From positions 3,481,501 to 3,545,500 of the forward strand of contig CP082962.1 of assembly GCA_021730285.1 (NCBI GenBank): DNA of 64,000 bases, in the 5' to 3' direction. The notes under the pieces were generated by a model, which saw only the letters and a program-made list of their open reading frames with translations, ran no database searches and was not told the origin of the DNA. This DNA is from Desulfovibrio sp. JY. GTDB taxonomy: Bacteria > Desulfobacterota > Desulfovibrionia > Desulfovibrionales > Desulfovibrionaceae. Of this stretch, positions 35,372 through 43,361 are shown piece by piece. Position numbers and translations under genes: made by a program. Position 1 is the first letter of the stretch. Each line of letters opens with the position of its first letter.

Positions 35372-35543
35372 GCGAGAGGGGAAACCCTTTAAAAAGGGTT
35401 CTCCCCTCTCGCGCTCTCCCCTTCCTAAATCTTTTAAATGTGATGATGGAACGGACAGTTGGCGAAAACATGCCGTTATTACGAAAAGTCTTTGGAAAGG
35501 GGGTCCGGGGGAAGAACCTTTCTTCAGAAAGGTTTTCCCCCGG
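35372..35543. repeat. Double-hairpin cassette, copy 4 (type A then type B)
   Basis: Type A at 35372-35412 (41 bases) and type B at 35505-35543 (39 bases), spacer 92 bases. It lies between two genes on the same strand (S1-domain gene upstream, ettA downstream), 27 bases before the ettA start codon, so it forms part of the ettA leader or terminates the S1-domain transcript. Confidence 0.87.
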
Positions 35544-35559
35544 CACGCTTTGAATCCCT

Positions 35560-37074
35560 TTATCCCTTCTTGCGGGACAGGGCTTCCTGGAGCTTTTCGC
35601 CAAGGAGGCCCAGGCCACCGCCGGAAACGCTGGCGGATTTTTCCTTTTTGTACTGCCGCCAGTCATCGTTCTCATGGTCGCCATGGCCACCACGGTGATC
35701 CCGCTTGAAATCCCGTTCCTTGGTGCCGCCGACCGGGGAGAGCGTCATCTTGCGCTTTTCCGTGTCGATCTCGGAGATGATGACCGGGACCGTGTCGCCG
35801 GACGAAACCTTTTCATAGGTCGCCGGCTCCAGGGCGTCGCGCAGCTTGGACGCCGGCAAAAGGCCGGTCACCCCGGGGGCCAGGTTGATGAACAGCCCGT
35901 ACTGCTGGCGGTTCTCCACGGTGCCCTCGACGGTCGCGCCCACGGTGAAGGTCTCGGGGACCTTTTCCCAGGGATCGCCGGCCGCTTCCTTGAGGCTTAG
36001 GGAAATGCGCCGCTTGGCCAGGTCGATGTCCTTGATGGACACGGTGACGACGTCGCCCGGATTGACCACATCGGACGGCTTGGCGATGCGGCGGGTGTGG
36101 CTCATCTCGCTGACGTGGACGAGTCCCTCGATGCCCGGGGCAAGTTCCACAAACGCGCCGAAATCGGCCAGGCGCGTCACTTTGCCGTCGACCTTGTCCC
36201 CGACCGCGAACTTTTCGCCCACGCTGTCCCAGGGATCCGGACCGGCCTGTTTGATGGAAAGCGAAATGCGGGGGCGGCCTTTCTTGTCGCGGTCAAACGC
36301 CAGCACCTTGACCGTGGTGGCCTGGCCGAGGGACACGGCGTCCTCGGGCTTTTCGGCCCGGGACCAGGAAAGCTCGGACAGGTGCACCAGCCCTTCGAGC
36401 CCGGGCGCCACTTCGGCGAAGGCCCCGAAGGTGGCGAAGCGGGTAATCACAGCCGGGATGATGTCGCCGGGATTGACCGATTCCAGGAACCGCAATTCCG
36501 ATTCGGCCCGTTCCTCTTCGAGCAGCTTGCGCCGGGAGACGACAATGTTACGGCCGTCACGCTCGAAGGTGGTTATGGCGAAATTGTAGGTCTGGCCGAC
36601 ATGGGCTTCGGGGTTTTCGGTGAAGGCGATGTCGATCTGGCTGACCGGACAAAACGCCCTCTGGTGGAGAATTTCCACATCGAAGCCGCCCTTGCGCGAG
36701 GCCGTCACCTTGCCCTCGACGGGTACGCCCGCCTCGAACGCCGTCCGCAGCGCCTCGGCCCCGCCTTGTCCAGTCAAAGCCTTGGACAACAGGACTTCGT
36801 CGCCGCGCAGGGAAACGACGTACAGGGTCACGGATTCGCCTTCGCTGACGGTCAGCGCGCCTTCTTCGTCGAGAAATTCCGACTTGTCGGCCACTCCGTC
36901 GAGCTTGGTGCCGGTATCCACCACCACGGTGGTATCGGTGATGGTGATGATAGGTCCGGTGATACGGTCGCCAACGTTGATTTCGCCGCCGCATTCGGCC
37001 AAGGAGGCCTCCATGAGCGCGGCGAATTCGCCATCGGCCGGCATGTCCTTGGTGTCCGGCGTCTTGTCTGCCAT
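35560..37074 (-). CDS. S1 RNA-binding domain protein (ribosomal protein S1-like)
   Basis: 504 aa with five S1/OB domains by eye: about 32-98, 115-180, 196-270, 286-360 and 372-450; the third and fourth are closest to consensus (FGAFAEVAPGLEGLVHLSE and FGAFVELAPGIEGLVHVSE). The basic/acidic low-complexity tail (DHRGGHGDHENDD) has no S1 fold. Canonical delta-proteobacterial S1 has six domains, so this may be a second S1-like protein or the sole shortened form. Likely role in mRNA binding on the 30S subunit. Strong upstream promoter. Confidence 0.85.
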   Translation of the reverse strand: MADKTPDTKDMPADGEFAALMEASLAECGGEINVGDRITGPIITITDTTVVVDTGTKLDGVADKSEFLDEEGALTVSEGESVTLYVVSLRGDEVLLSKALTGQGGAEALRTAFEAGVPVEGKVTASRKGGFDVEILHQRAFCPVSQIDIAFTENPEAHVGQTYNFAITTFERDGRNIVVSRRKLLEEERAESELRFLESVNPGDIIPAVITRFATFGAFAEVAPGLEGLVHLSELSWSRAEKPEDAVSLGQATTVKVLAFDRDKKGRPRISLSIKQAGPDPWDSVGEKFAVGDKVDGKVTRLADFGAFVELAPGIEGLVHVSEMSHTRRIAKPSDVVNPGDVVTVSIKDIDLAKRRISLSLKEAAGDPWEKVPETFTVGATVEGTVENRQQYGLFINLAPGVTGLLPASKLRDALEPATYEKVSSGDTVPVIISEIDTEKRKMTLSPVGGTKERDFKRDHRGGHGDHENDDWRQYKKEKSASVSGGGLGLLGEKLQEALSRKKG

Positions 37075-37125
37075 GATCGCTCCGAAATAAAAGGGGATGA
37101 TTTGGGCGCGAACGCGCCGGGGCGC

Positions 37126-37153
37126 ACTGTAGCGCAGCGGCGCTCCTTGTCAA
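37126..37153 (-). promoter_or_regulatory. Candidate promoter of the S1-domain gene
   Basis: On the minus strand a perfect TTGACA (37153-37148) and TACAGT (37131-37126), spacer 16 bases. Its -35 box overlaps by five bases the -35 box of the opposite promoter. Confidence 0.6.
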
Positions 37154-37174
37154 ATGCGAAATCGGCCCTATTCT
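37147..37174 (+). promoter_or_regulatory. Candidate promoter of the YdjM-like gene
   Basis: TTGTCA at 37147-37152 and TATTCT at 37169-37174, spacer 16 bases; predicted start near 37181, 30 bases before the ATG. Confidence 0.45.
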
Positions 37175-37210
37175 AGGAAAATTGACTGACAGGGCATTTT
37201 GGGAGGCTCC

Positions 37211-38215
37211 ATGGACCCAGTTACCCACATCGCGGCCGGCGTGCTCATCGGGCAGGCCGCCAAGGACCGCTTTCCGGCCGGGCGGGCGCTCGTGCCCCTG
37301 GCCGCCTTTGCCGCCTGGATGCCCGACATCGACAACGTTGTCACGTTTTTCGGCCCGGAAGCCTATATGCGCTACCACCGGGGGCTGACCCATTCGCTTT
37401 TGGGCGGTGCGGCCATGGCCTGGCTTTTAGCCTTTGTCGTGAGCCGGTTCTGGCGCGAGGCCACCCTGGCGCGGCTCTTTGTCCTTTTTTACCTGTGCGT
37501 GCTGTCGCACCTTTTTCTCGACTGCATCACCACGTATGGCACGGGGATTTTCCTGCCGTTCTCCGATGTTCGCGTCTCCTTTCCCTCGGTCTTCATCATC
37601 GACCCGCTCTACACCCTGACCCTGGTGGCGCTGGGGGTTGTCGGGGCGCTTCGTCCCTTGGCCCGCAAGAAGCTGGCCACGGCCGGATTGGTCGTACTGC
37701 TGGCCTGGCCGGCGTTTGGCTTCGGCGTGGGCCGGTTCGTGGCCGCCCGGGCTCAGGCGCTTCTGGCCAGGCAGGGAGATACGGTCGCGTCCATCACCGT
37801 GCAGCCCGACGCCTTTGCCCCGCTGTGGTGGAAGGTCGTGGCCGACAAGGGGGATTCGTATCTGCTGACGGGGTTGACCCTGACCGCGCCGGATACGCTC
37901 TTGCCCGTACGCCTTTTCCACAAGGCCGGCCGGGCCGAACTCGAAGCCCTGGGCCGGCAGGCCCCGGTTTTTTCCGAGTACGTCTGGTTCACCGATTTTC
38001 CGGTCAAATCCGCGGACACCACCCCGCAAGGCTCCACCGTCACCTTCAAGGACCTGCGATTCATGGCCATAAATCCCCTGGTGGCCGAGGTGCGCGGTCC
38101 GGCCGTGCCCTTTACGCTCACGGCCTATCTCGATCCGGCCGGCAAGCTGGTGCGGGCGTTTTTCTCCCAGGTGGGCAAGGCGGAGGTAATTTTGCCCGCT
38201 ATGGCGCTTCGATGA
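37211..38215 (+). CDS. YdjM/DUF457-family membrane-bound metal-dependent hydrolase
   Basis: 334 aa from ATG 37211, preceded by GGGAGG. Conserved metal-ligand motifs DPVTHIAAG, WMPDIDN, HRGLTHSLLGG and HLFLDCITTYGT lie next to hydrophobic helices in the first 200 residues. A soluble C-terminal domain follows (about 190-334). The E. coli relative YdjM is induced by DNA damage; the reaction is unknown. The 3' end overlaps the converging GNAT gene by 17 bases. Confidence 0.85.
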   Translation: MDPVTHIAAGVLIGQAAKDRFPAGRALVPLAAFAAWMPDIDNVVTFFGPEAYMRYHRGLTHSLLGGAAMAWLLAFVVSRFWREATLARLFVLFYLCVLSHLFLDCITTYGTGIFLPFSDVRVSFPSVFIIDPLYTLTLVALGVVGALRPLARKKLATAGLVVLLAWPAFGFGVGRFVAARAQALLARQGDTVASITVQPDAFAPLWWKVVADKGDSYLLTGLTLTAPDTLLPVRLFHKAGRAELEALGRQAPVFSEYVWFTDFPVKSADTTPQGSTVTFKDLRFMAINPLVAEVRGPAVPFTLTAYLDPAGKLVRAFFSQVGKAEVILPAMALR

Positions 38216-38702
38216 CGGATTGCGGCTCCGGGGTCAGGCTCTTTTCCATCCGCACGCAGCGCAGGGCGATCCCCTCTTCCAGGAAGAAAAATTCCTCTCC
38301 GGCGGCGCGAAAGCCGTGAGCCGTGTAGAAGCGCACGGCATTGCAGGAAGCGGTCAGGCGCAGGGCGGCCAGTTCTTCCCGCCGCGCGGCCTGCTCGGCC
38401 AGAGCCAGCAAAGCGGCTCCCAGCCCCCGCCGTGAATGTTCCGGCAGGACATACATGGCCCAGACGTTACCTGGGTCAAAAAGCACGAATCCCGCCACGT
38501 TCCCGACGGCCAGGGCCACGAGGAAGGTCTTGCCGGTATCGGCCAGGGCCTGCCTGACGGTTTCCGGACGCATGCAAGCGGCCCAGGCCGCCAGTTCTTT
38601 TCCGGTGTAGCAGTCCCCGGCCAAGCCAAGGACGGCTTTCCGATGGGCTTGGCAGATGCCTGCAATATGCCCGGGCTGGGCGGCGATAAAGCGGTAGGAC
38701 AT
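38199..38702 (-). CDS. GNAT-family N-acetyltransferase
   Basis: 167 aa from ATG 38702. The acetyl-CoA motif reads VLPEHSRRGLGAALLALAE, with NAVRFYTAHGF as the terminal GNAT motif. Substrate not inferable. Overlaps the YdjM-like gene tail-to-tail. It lies 79 bases downstream of the AraC-type gene on the same strand. Confidence 0.87.
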   Translation of the reverse strand: MSYRFIAAQPGHIAGICQAHRKAVLGLAGDCYTGKELAAWAACMRPETVRQALADTGKTFLVALAVGNVAGFVLFDPGNVWAMYVLPEHSRRGLGAALLALAEQAARREELAALRLTASCNAVRFYTAHGFRAAGEEFFFLEEGIALRCVRMEKSLTPEPQSVIEAP

Positions 38703-38781
38703 GAGGGTTGGTAAACGCCGGTTGGGGATCGGGGTCAAGGGGCGGCGCGCAACATGCCGCCCCTGTGGCATCTCTTCGCGC

Positions 38782-39660
38782 CTATCGGGCCGCTTCCAAG
38801 GGCACGCAGATTTCCGTCAGCCATTCCTCGGGCGGCGTGGTCTTGGGGTCGTTCAAGTAGAACTCCAGGCTCGGCGCGCCGGCGAATTCCCGTCCCGAGT
38901 CCGGCCCCCATACGCCGCACAGCCAGGCATAGGCCCCGGCGAGCAGGGTATATGGCCCCTTGACCACGGCCGTGGCGTAGTCGCCGTCGCCAATGACCGC
39001 CACCGGCAATTCCGGCGTGCCGGCAAAACCCTCCGGCACGGTCAGGCAGGCGTCGTAACGGATCTTCTCCGGCGGCGTGATCTGGGGATCGTCATGCCCC
39101 ACGCCGATCATTTGTGTCTCCGGCCCGAAAAGGCCGCGTTTGCCGGCCTCGGCGCACAGCTTCGCCCAGGCCGCCTCGCACTGGTCATACGGTCCCACAT
39201 GCCGTACGCAGGCCACGCGCAGCGGCGGCAACTTCTTGATCGTTACGGTCAGTTCCATGCTCTTTCGCTCCTCGATAGGGGGTAAAAAGTCCGTTAATTC
39301 CCGGGCCTGGCCCGGGTCCCGGCGTTGTCCGCGCCACACGGAGGGAGCCATGCCGTAGGCCGTCCGAAAGGCGCGGCCAAAGGCGTCGGGCGAATCGTAT
39401 CCGGCCTCCAGCGCCACCTCGGTTACGGAGCGCGCTCCGTAGGCCAGTCGGTGGGCCGCCCGGGCCAACCTCAGGCGTCGCTGAAACGATCCCACCGTCT
39501 CGCCGGTCATGCCGGTGAAGATGCGGTGGAAATGAAAGGGCGAAAAATGGGCTGCCCGGGCGATTGCCTCCAAGGGAAGCTCGGCGTCGAGTCCCGCTTC
39601 CATGGTCCGCATGGCTGTCAACACCCGCCGCCGCCAATCCCGCCGCGTCGCTTCGCTCAT
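38782..39660 (-). CDS. AraC-family regulator with GyrI-like effector domain
   Basis: 292 aa. The N-terminal AraC/XylS double helix-turn-helix (8-110) contains IARAAHFSPFHFHRIF and VTEVALEAGYDSPDAFGRAF. The C-terminal GyrI-like (BacT) domain (about 135-290) binds small molecules in SoxR/Rob-type multidrug regulators. It may regulate the neighbouring GNAT gene, which would fit an antibiotic-stress unit; this is inference. Confidence 0.9.
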   Translation of the reverse strand: MSEATRRDWRRRVLTAMRTMEAGLDAELPLEAIARAAHFSPFHFHRIFTGMTGETVGSFQRRLRLARAAHRLAYGARSVTEVALEAGYDSPDAFGRAFRTAYGMAPSVWRGQRRDPGQARELTDFLPPIEERKSMELTVTIKKLPPLRVACVRHVGPYDQCEAAWAKLCAEAGKRGLFGPETQMIGVGHDDPQITPPEKIRYDACLTVPEGFAGTPELPVAVIGDGDYATAVVKGPYTLLAGAYAWLCGVWGPDSGREFAGAPSLEFYLNDPKTTPPEEWLTEICVPLEAAR

Positions 39661-39775
39661 GTTCCCTCCAAGTCTTCCTATGGCCTGTTTCCCAGCCGTT
39701 CGCCCGACTTCCCTTGCGCTTTTCGGCGTTTCTGAAAATGGGGTTATATGATTTTTATACGGCTAAAAATTATTG

Positions 39776-39804
39776 TTGAACGATAATTTATTTTCGATTA
39801 TCAG
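39776..39804 (+). promoter_or_regulatory. Candidate promoter with inverted repeat upstream of the DUF2975 gene
   Basis: TTGAAC at 39776-39781 and TATCAG at 39799-39804, spacer 17 bases, in a strikingly AT-rich stretch (about 39735-39805). The spacer overlaps a GATAAT/ATTATC inverted repeat (39782-39787 and 39797-39802) that could be the operator for the adjacent small HTH protein. Confidence 0.4.
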
Positions 39805-39878
39805 ACAGGCATTCGGGCATTGGTCCAATCGGGGACCCCTTGCATCCGCAACCACAACAACAGCTTTCGGAGGACACG

Positions 39879-40424
39879 ATGCAACCAGGAGACAACATGG
39901 ACGGGATCAGACGGCTGGGCGGCCTGCTCGAACGCGTCTGTCTGATCGCCGCGGTGGCCATTATCCCGCTGATTGGCCTGTACTGGGCCATGTTCAACAA
40001 TCTGCCGTCCGCCATGACCGCCGAGGCCGTCAGGCAGGCCGCCTCTCCGTTGCTCCCGATCTGGGTGCGAGGGCTGTGTTTCCTTACGGCCCTGGTCCCT
40101 GGCACGGCGCTTGTGCTCACCCTGTTGCGCCTGCGTCATCTTTTTGCCCTGTATAAGGAAGGCCGCATCTTCACCCTGGCCAACGTGACCTGCTTCCGTT
40201 TGGTGGCCAGGGCGCTTTTGTGGTGGGCCATTGCTTCCATCGTCCATACGCCGCTTTACGGGCTGGCCGTGACCGCCGCCAATCCGCCGGGACGCCACTT
40301 ACTGACGCTCGGCATCGGTTCCTCGGAATTGGCGCTTTTCTTCGTCGCCGCCATGGCTGTCGTCATCTCGCGCGTGATGGACGAGGCCCGACGCCTGGAC
40401 GAAGAACAAGCCCTGACGGTATAG
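39879..40424 (+). CDS. DUF2975 membrane protein
   Basis: 181 aa from ATG 39879, preceded by GGAGG with 5-base spacing; an ATG at 39897 is an alternative. Four hydrophobic helices, ending with an acidic cytoplasmic tail. DUF2975 proteins are nearly always encoded next to a small Cro/CI-type regulator, as here; function unknown. Confidence 0.8.
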   Translation: MQPGDNMDGIRRLGGLLERVCLIAAVAIIPLIGLYWAMFNNLPSAMTAEAVRQAASPLLPIWVRGLCFLTALVPGTALVLTLLRLRHLFALYKEGRIFTLANVTCFRLVARALLWWAIASIVHTPLYGLAVTAANPPGRHLLTLGIGSSELALFFVAAMAVVISRVMDEARRLDEEQALTV

Positions 40425-40432
40425 AGGCCGCC

Positions 40433-40654
40433 ATGTCGATCGTCATCAATTTGGATGTGATGCTGGCCCGGCGCAAGATGGCCTCCAAGGATTTGGCCGA
40501 GGTGGTGGGCATCACCGCCCAGAACCTTTCCATTCTCAAGACCGGAAAGGCCAAGGCCATCCGTTTCGCCACTCTGGAAGCCATTTGCCGGGCGCTGGCC
40601 TGCCAGCCCGGCGATATTCTGGAATACCGACAAGATTCCGCCGCATCGGAATAA
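40433..40654 (+). CDS. YozG-like HTH (Cro/CI) regulator
   Basis: 73 aa. The helix-turn-helix lies in SKDLAEVVGITAQNLSILKTGKA, here read as KDLAEVVGITAQNLS, and the C-terminal half (LEAICRALACQPGDILEY) is diagnostic for the YozG group. Nine bases after the DUF2975 stop. Probably autoregulates the pair. Confidence 0.88.
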   Translation: MSIVINLDVMLARRKMASKDLAEVVGITAQNLSILKTGKAKAIRFATLEAICRALACQPGDILEYRQDSAASE

Positions 40655-40664
40655 AAGGGGAACC

Positions 40665-41261
40665 ATGCCGTACTCCGTCATCCTCGCCCATCCGCGTCCC
40701 GGCAGCTTCAACCATGCCCTGGCCCACGCCGCCTGCGCCGCCCTGGGGCATCTGGGGGCGGAGGTCCGCTTTCACGACCTCTATGCCGAGGGCTTCGATC
40801 CCTTGCTCGAAGCGCCCGAGATGGGCCGCGAGGCGTCGTTGTCCCCCTCCCTCGCGTTGCATTGCCGGGAGATCGTCGCCGCCGAGGGCATCGTCATCGT
40901 GCACCCCAACTGGTGGGGCATGCCGCCGGCCATTCTCACCGGCTGGGTGGATCGCGTCATGCGCCCCGGCGTCGCCTACGAATTCCTGGAAGGCGACAAT
41001 GGCGAAGGCGTGCCGCGCGGGCTGCTTTCCGCCCGGGCGGCCGTGGTCATCAACACCTCCAACACGGCCCGGGAACGCGAAGTGCGCGTTTTCGGCGATC
41101 CGTTGGACCATATCTGGAAAGATTGCGTCTTCGGTCTGTGCGGCGTGGCCGATGTCCGCCGGCGCATGTTCGAAACCATCGTTACCAGTTCTTCCGAGAC
41201 CAGGCTGGAATGGCTGCGCCAAACCGAAGCCCTCATCCTGGAAACCTTTGCCGTCTCCTGA
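40665..41261 (+). CDS. NAD(P)H-dependent flavin oxidoreductase (MdaB/KefF-like)
   Basis: 198 aa flavodoxin-like fold. ILAHPRPGSFNHALA is the FMN/FAD phosphate loop and HPNWWGMPPAILTGWVDRV is the hallmark of the quinone reductase/KefF family. Two-electron reduction of quinones or electrophiles is the usual role. The tautomerase gene follows 21 bases downstream. Confidence 0.88.
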   Translation: MPYSVILAHPRPGSFNHALAHAACAALGHLGAEVRFHDLYAEGFDPLLEAPEMGREASLSPSLALHCREIVAAEGIVIVHPNWWGMPPAILTGWVDRVMRPGVAYEFLEGDNGEGVPRGLLSARAAVVINTSNTAREREVRVFGDPLDHIWKDCVFGLCGVADVRRRMFETIVTSSSETRLEWLRQTEALILETFAVS

Positions 41262-41282
41262 CGCCAGATCAAGGAGTGCCCC

Positions 41283-41483
41283 ATGCCCTTCGTCAACATC
41301 AAGATCACTCGCGACGGAGCCACCCCGGAACAAAAAGCCCGCGTCATTGAGGGCGTCACCAATCTCCTGCGCGACGAACTCGGCAAGAACCCCCAGACCA
41401 CCGTGGTCATCATCGAAGAAGTCGATACCGACAATTGGGGCATCGGCGGCGAGACCATCACGGTGCGCCGCGCGCGGGGGTAA
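41283..41483 (+). CDS. 4-oxalocrotonate tautomerase-family protein
   Basis: 66 aa. After removal of the initiator Met the N-terminal Pro (PFVNIKI) would be the catalytic base. The RARG end is family-like, and the arginine near residue 38-40 of classical 4-OT is not obvious. It tautomerises keto-enol acids in characterised relatives. Probably co-transcribed with the oxidoreductase gene. Confidence 0.88.
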   Translation: MPFVNIKITRDGATPEQKARVIEGVTNLLRDELGKNPQTTVVIIEEVDTDNWGIGGETITVRRARG

Positions 41484-41499
41484 CCGGGCGAGGTGGGGT

Positions 41500-41524
41500 C
41501 CAGGGGAGGCGGAGCCTCCCCTGG
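41500..41524. terminator. Type C hairpin between convergent genes
   Basis: CCAGGGGAGGC and GCCTCCCCTGG, 11-base perfect arms around GGA. It lies between the tautomerase gene and the converging YdcZ gene. The same core occurs at 62522-62546. Confidence 0.65.
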
Positions 41525-41527
41525 CGC

Positions 41528-41968
41528 TTACATCCGAATCAAATACACGCCCGCCAAAAGCAGCACACTTCCGAGCAGCCGTTTGCCGTCGAAGGGGATG
41601 TGGGGGAAGCCGAGGAGGGCGTAGTTATCCAAGGCCATGGAGGCGGCCATCTGGCCGGCCAGGGTCAGGGCGATCATGGCGCCCGCGCCGATACGCGGGG
41701 CCAGGATGACGGTGGCGGTGACGAAGAAGGCTCCCAGCGAACCGCCGACCCAGTACCACCAGGGGGTGACTGGCAGGGCGCGGGACAGGGGCACGCTTTG
41801 GGCCATGACGGCGAGCACCAGGCCAAGGACCAGGGTGCCGACGAGAAACGACACGAAGGCGGCGGGGATGGCGCCGTTGATGACGTCGGCGAGCTTGGCG
41901 TTGATGCCGGCCTGGACGGGCATGAGCATGCCGGCGACGATGGCCAGGATGATAAAAGCCGTTTGCAT
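41528..41968 (-). CDS. YdcZ/DUF606-family DMT transporter
   Basis: 146 aa with five hydrophobic helices. MPVQAGINAKLA and WYWVGGSLGAFFV are typical of the small half-size drug/metabolite transporter subfamily. Substrate unknown. It lies 15 bases downstream of the YccF gene. Confidence 0.82.
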   Translation of the reverse strand: MQTAFIILAIVAGMLMPVQAGINAKLADVINGAIPAAFVSFLVGTLVLGLVLAVMAQSVPLSRALPVTPWWYWVGGSLGAFFVTATVILAPRIGAGAMIALTLAGQMAASMALDNYALLGFPHIPFDGKRLLGSVLLLAGVYLIRM

Positions 41969-41983
41969 CGGGGTGCTCCGTGA

Positions 41984-42391
41984 TCAGTATTGCTTGTCGA
42001 CGACGGTCTTGCCGATGGGGGCCAGGGCGAGCGTTGCCAGCTTGAGGTGTTGCAGGGCGAAGGGGATGCCGATGATGGTCACGAAGTTGGCCACGGCGGC
42101 GAGCAGGTGTCCGATGGCCAGCCACACGCCGCACAGTACGAACCAGATGATGTTGCCGAGAAGCCCGAACGGCCCGGTACCGATGTCTTCGCCCGAGACG
42201 TGGCGGCGATCGATGACTTCCTTGCCGAAGGGCCAAAACGACAGGTTGCCGAGAACGAAGCAGGCGCGGGTCCAGGGGATGCCGATGATGGTGATGGCCA
42301 TGAGGATGCCGGCCAGGTACCAGCCGATGCCCATCCAGAATCCGCCGAGGATGAGCCAGAAGATGTTCATGAGGAAATTGACGGGCTGCAT
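41984..42391 (-). CDS. yccF: YccF-family inner membrane protein
   Basis: 135 aa. Four hydrophobic segments in two tandem copies, each with the repeated motif IIGIPW/F (TIIGIPWTRACF and TIIGIPFALQH), the signature of YccF (DUF307). No function is established. It ends 15 bases before the YdcZ start and begins 15 bases after the rhodanese-ferritin fusion stop, so the three form a likely operon. Confidence 0.9.
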   Translation of the reverse strand: MQPVNFLMNIFWLILGGFWMGIGWYLAGILMAITIIGIPWTRACFVLGNLSFWPFGKEVIDRRHVSGEDIGTGPFGLLGNIIWFVLCGVWLAIGHLLAAVANFVTIIGIPFALQHLKLATLALAPIGKTVVDKQY

Positions 42392-42406
42392 GGGCGCTCC
42401 TTTGGA

Positions 42407-43249
42407 TTAGGTGGTGGGGATTTTGGCCAGGAGATTGGACACGGCGCGCAGATGGGTTTTTTCCTCCTGGGCGAGGGTCGTGTAGAGGCTGGCCGATTCG
42501 GTGTCGTCGGTTTTGGCGGCGAGCCGGGCGTAAAGGTCCAGGGCCTGGGCCTCCACCGATGAGGCCAGTTCCAGGGCTTCCCGGGCCGAGGCGGGCGTGC
42601 CGCCGAGCTGTTCCAGGAAAACGGCGCCGGGGAGGCCGCCTTCGAGCTCCGGGGACGCTCCGGCAAGCAGTGCCTCCAGGGCGGTCTCGTCGCCCGTTTC
42701 CTTGCGGTAGAGGCCGTGGACGTGGTGCAGGTGGCGCTGCTCGAAGCCAGCCAGGCGTTCGAAGGTGGGCTTGGTCGCGGCGTCCGCGTCTTTGGCCAGA
42801 TTCGTGTAGAATCCGCCCAGGGCCGTTTCCATGCCGATGGCGGCCAGCAGGATTTCCCTGGGGGATTCGGTGCCGGTAAGAAGGGTCATGCCGGCGTCGG
42901 GCTTGCCGGTGGCGGCCGCGCCCTGCCAGGCCATGGCCCCGCCGAGCATGTTGATGATATGGGGGAATCCCGCGCCGGACAGGAGTTTGGCGGCGGCGGC
43001 GCTGCGACCTCCGGAGCGGCAGTAGACCACCACCGGTTTGTCGCGGTGGATGTCGCCCAGACGGTCGGGCAGGTCGGGCAGGGGAAGGAGCTTCGCGCCG
43101 GGCAGGTGGAATTCCTCGTATTCCTGCTCCATGCGGACATCGAGAAGCGTCAGGTCTTCCGGACGACTCTTGGCGAGCAATTCCCGGACGTCATCGGCCG
43201 AAGTATTGACCACGCCGGCGGGGCCGGACTGGTCTGGAGCGTGGGACAT
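42407..43249 (-). CDS. Rhodanese-ferritin-like diiron fusion protein
   Basis: 280 aa from ATG 43249, preceded by GGAG. Residues 10-115 form a rhodanese domain with catalytic Cys in VVYCRSGGRSA. Residues 130-280 form a rubrerythrin-type four-helix domain with all diiron ligands by eye: Glu in GMETALGGFY, FEQRHLHH, SVEAQALDLY and EEKTHL. No rubredoxin domain follows. The fusion couples a sulfur-transfer cysteine to a peroxide/oxygen-reactive diiron centre; the reaction is unknown. The longer frame to 43717 is antisense to another rhodanese gene and rejected. Confidence 0.87.
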   Translation of the reverse strand: MSHAPDQSGPAGVVNTSADDVRELLAKSRPEDLTLLDVRMEQEYEEFHLPGAKLLPLPDLPDRLGDIHRDKPVVVYCRSGGRSAAAAKLLSGAGFPHIINMLGGAMAWQGAAATGKPDAGMTLLTGTESPREILLAAIGMETALGGFYTNLAKDADAATKPTFERLAGFEQRHLHHVHGLYRKETGDETALEALLAGASPELEGGLPGAVFLEQLGGTPASAREALELASSVEAQALDLYARLAAKTDDTESASLYTTLAQEEKTHLRAVSNLLAKIPTT

Positions 43250-43361
43250 GGGCGTCTCCGGGGTTACGGGTTGCGCTTTGGTCGGCGGGTAGGGTACGAA
43301 ACTGCCAACCTTGCCCATAGCATATGCTCGTGGGCGGGAAATCTTGTCAAGGCGGGCAGGT

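Noticed and set aside
33487-35543. CRISPR-like repeat array
   Set aside because: The repeats are long palindromes in scattered gaps, with irregular spacing, and no cas gene is present.
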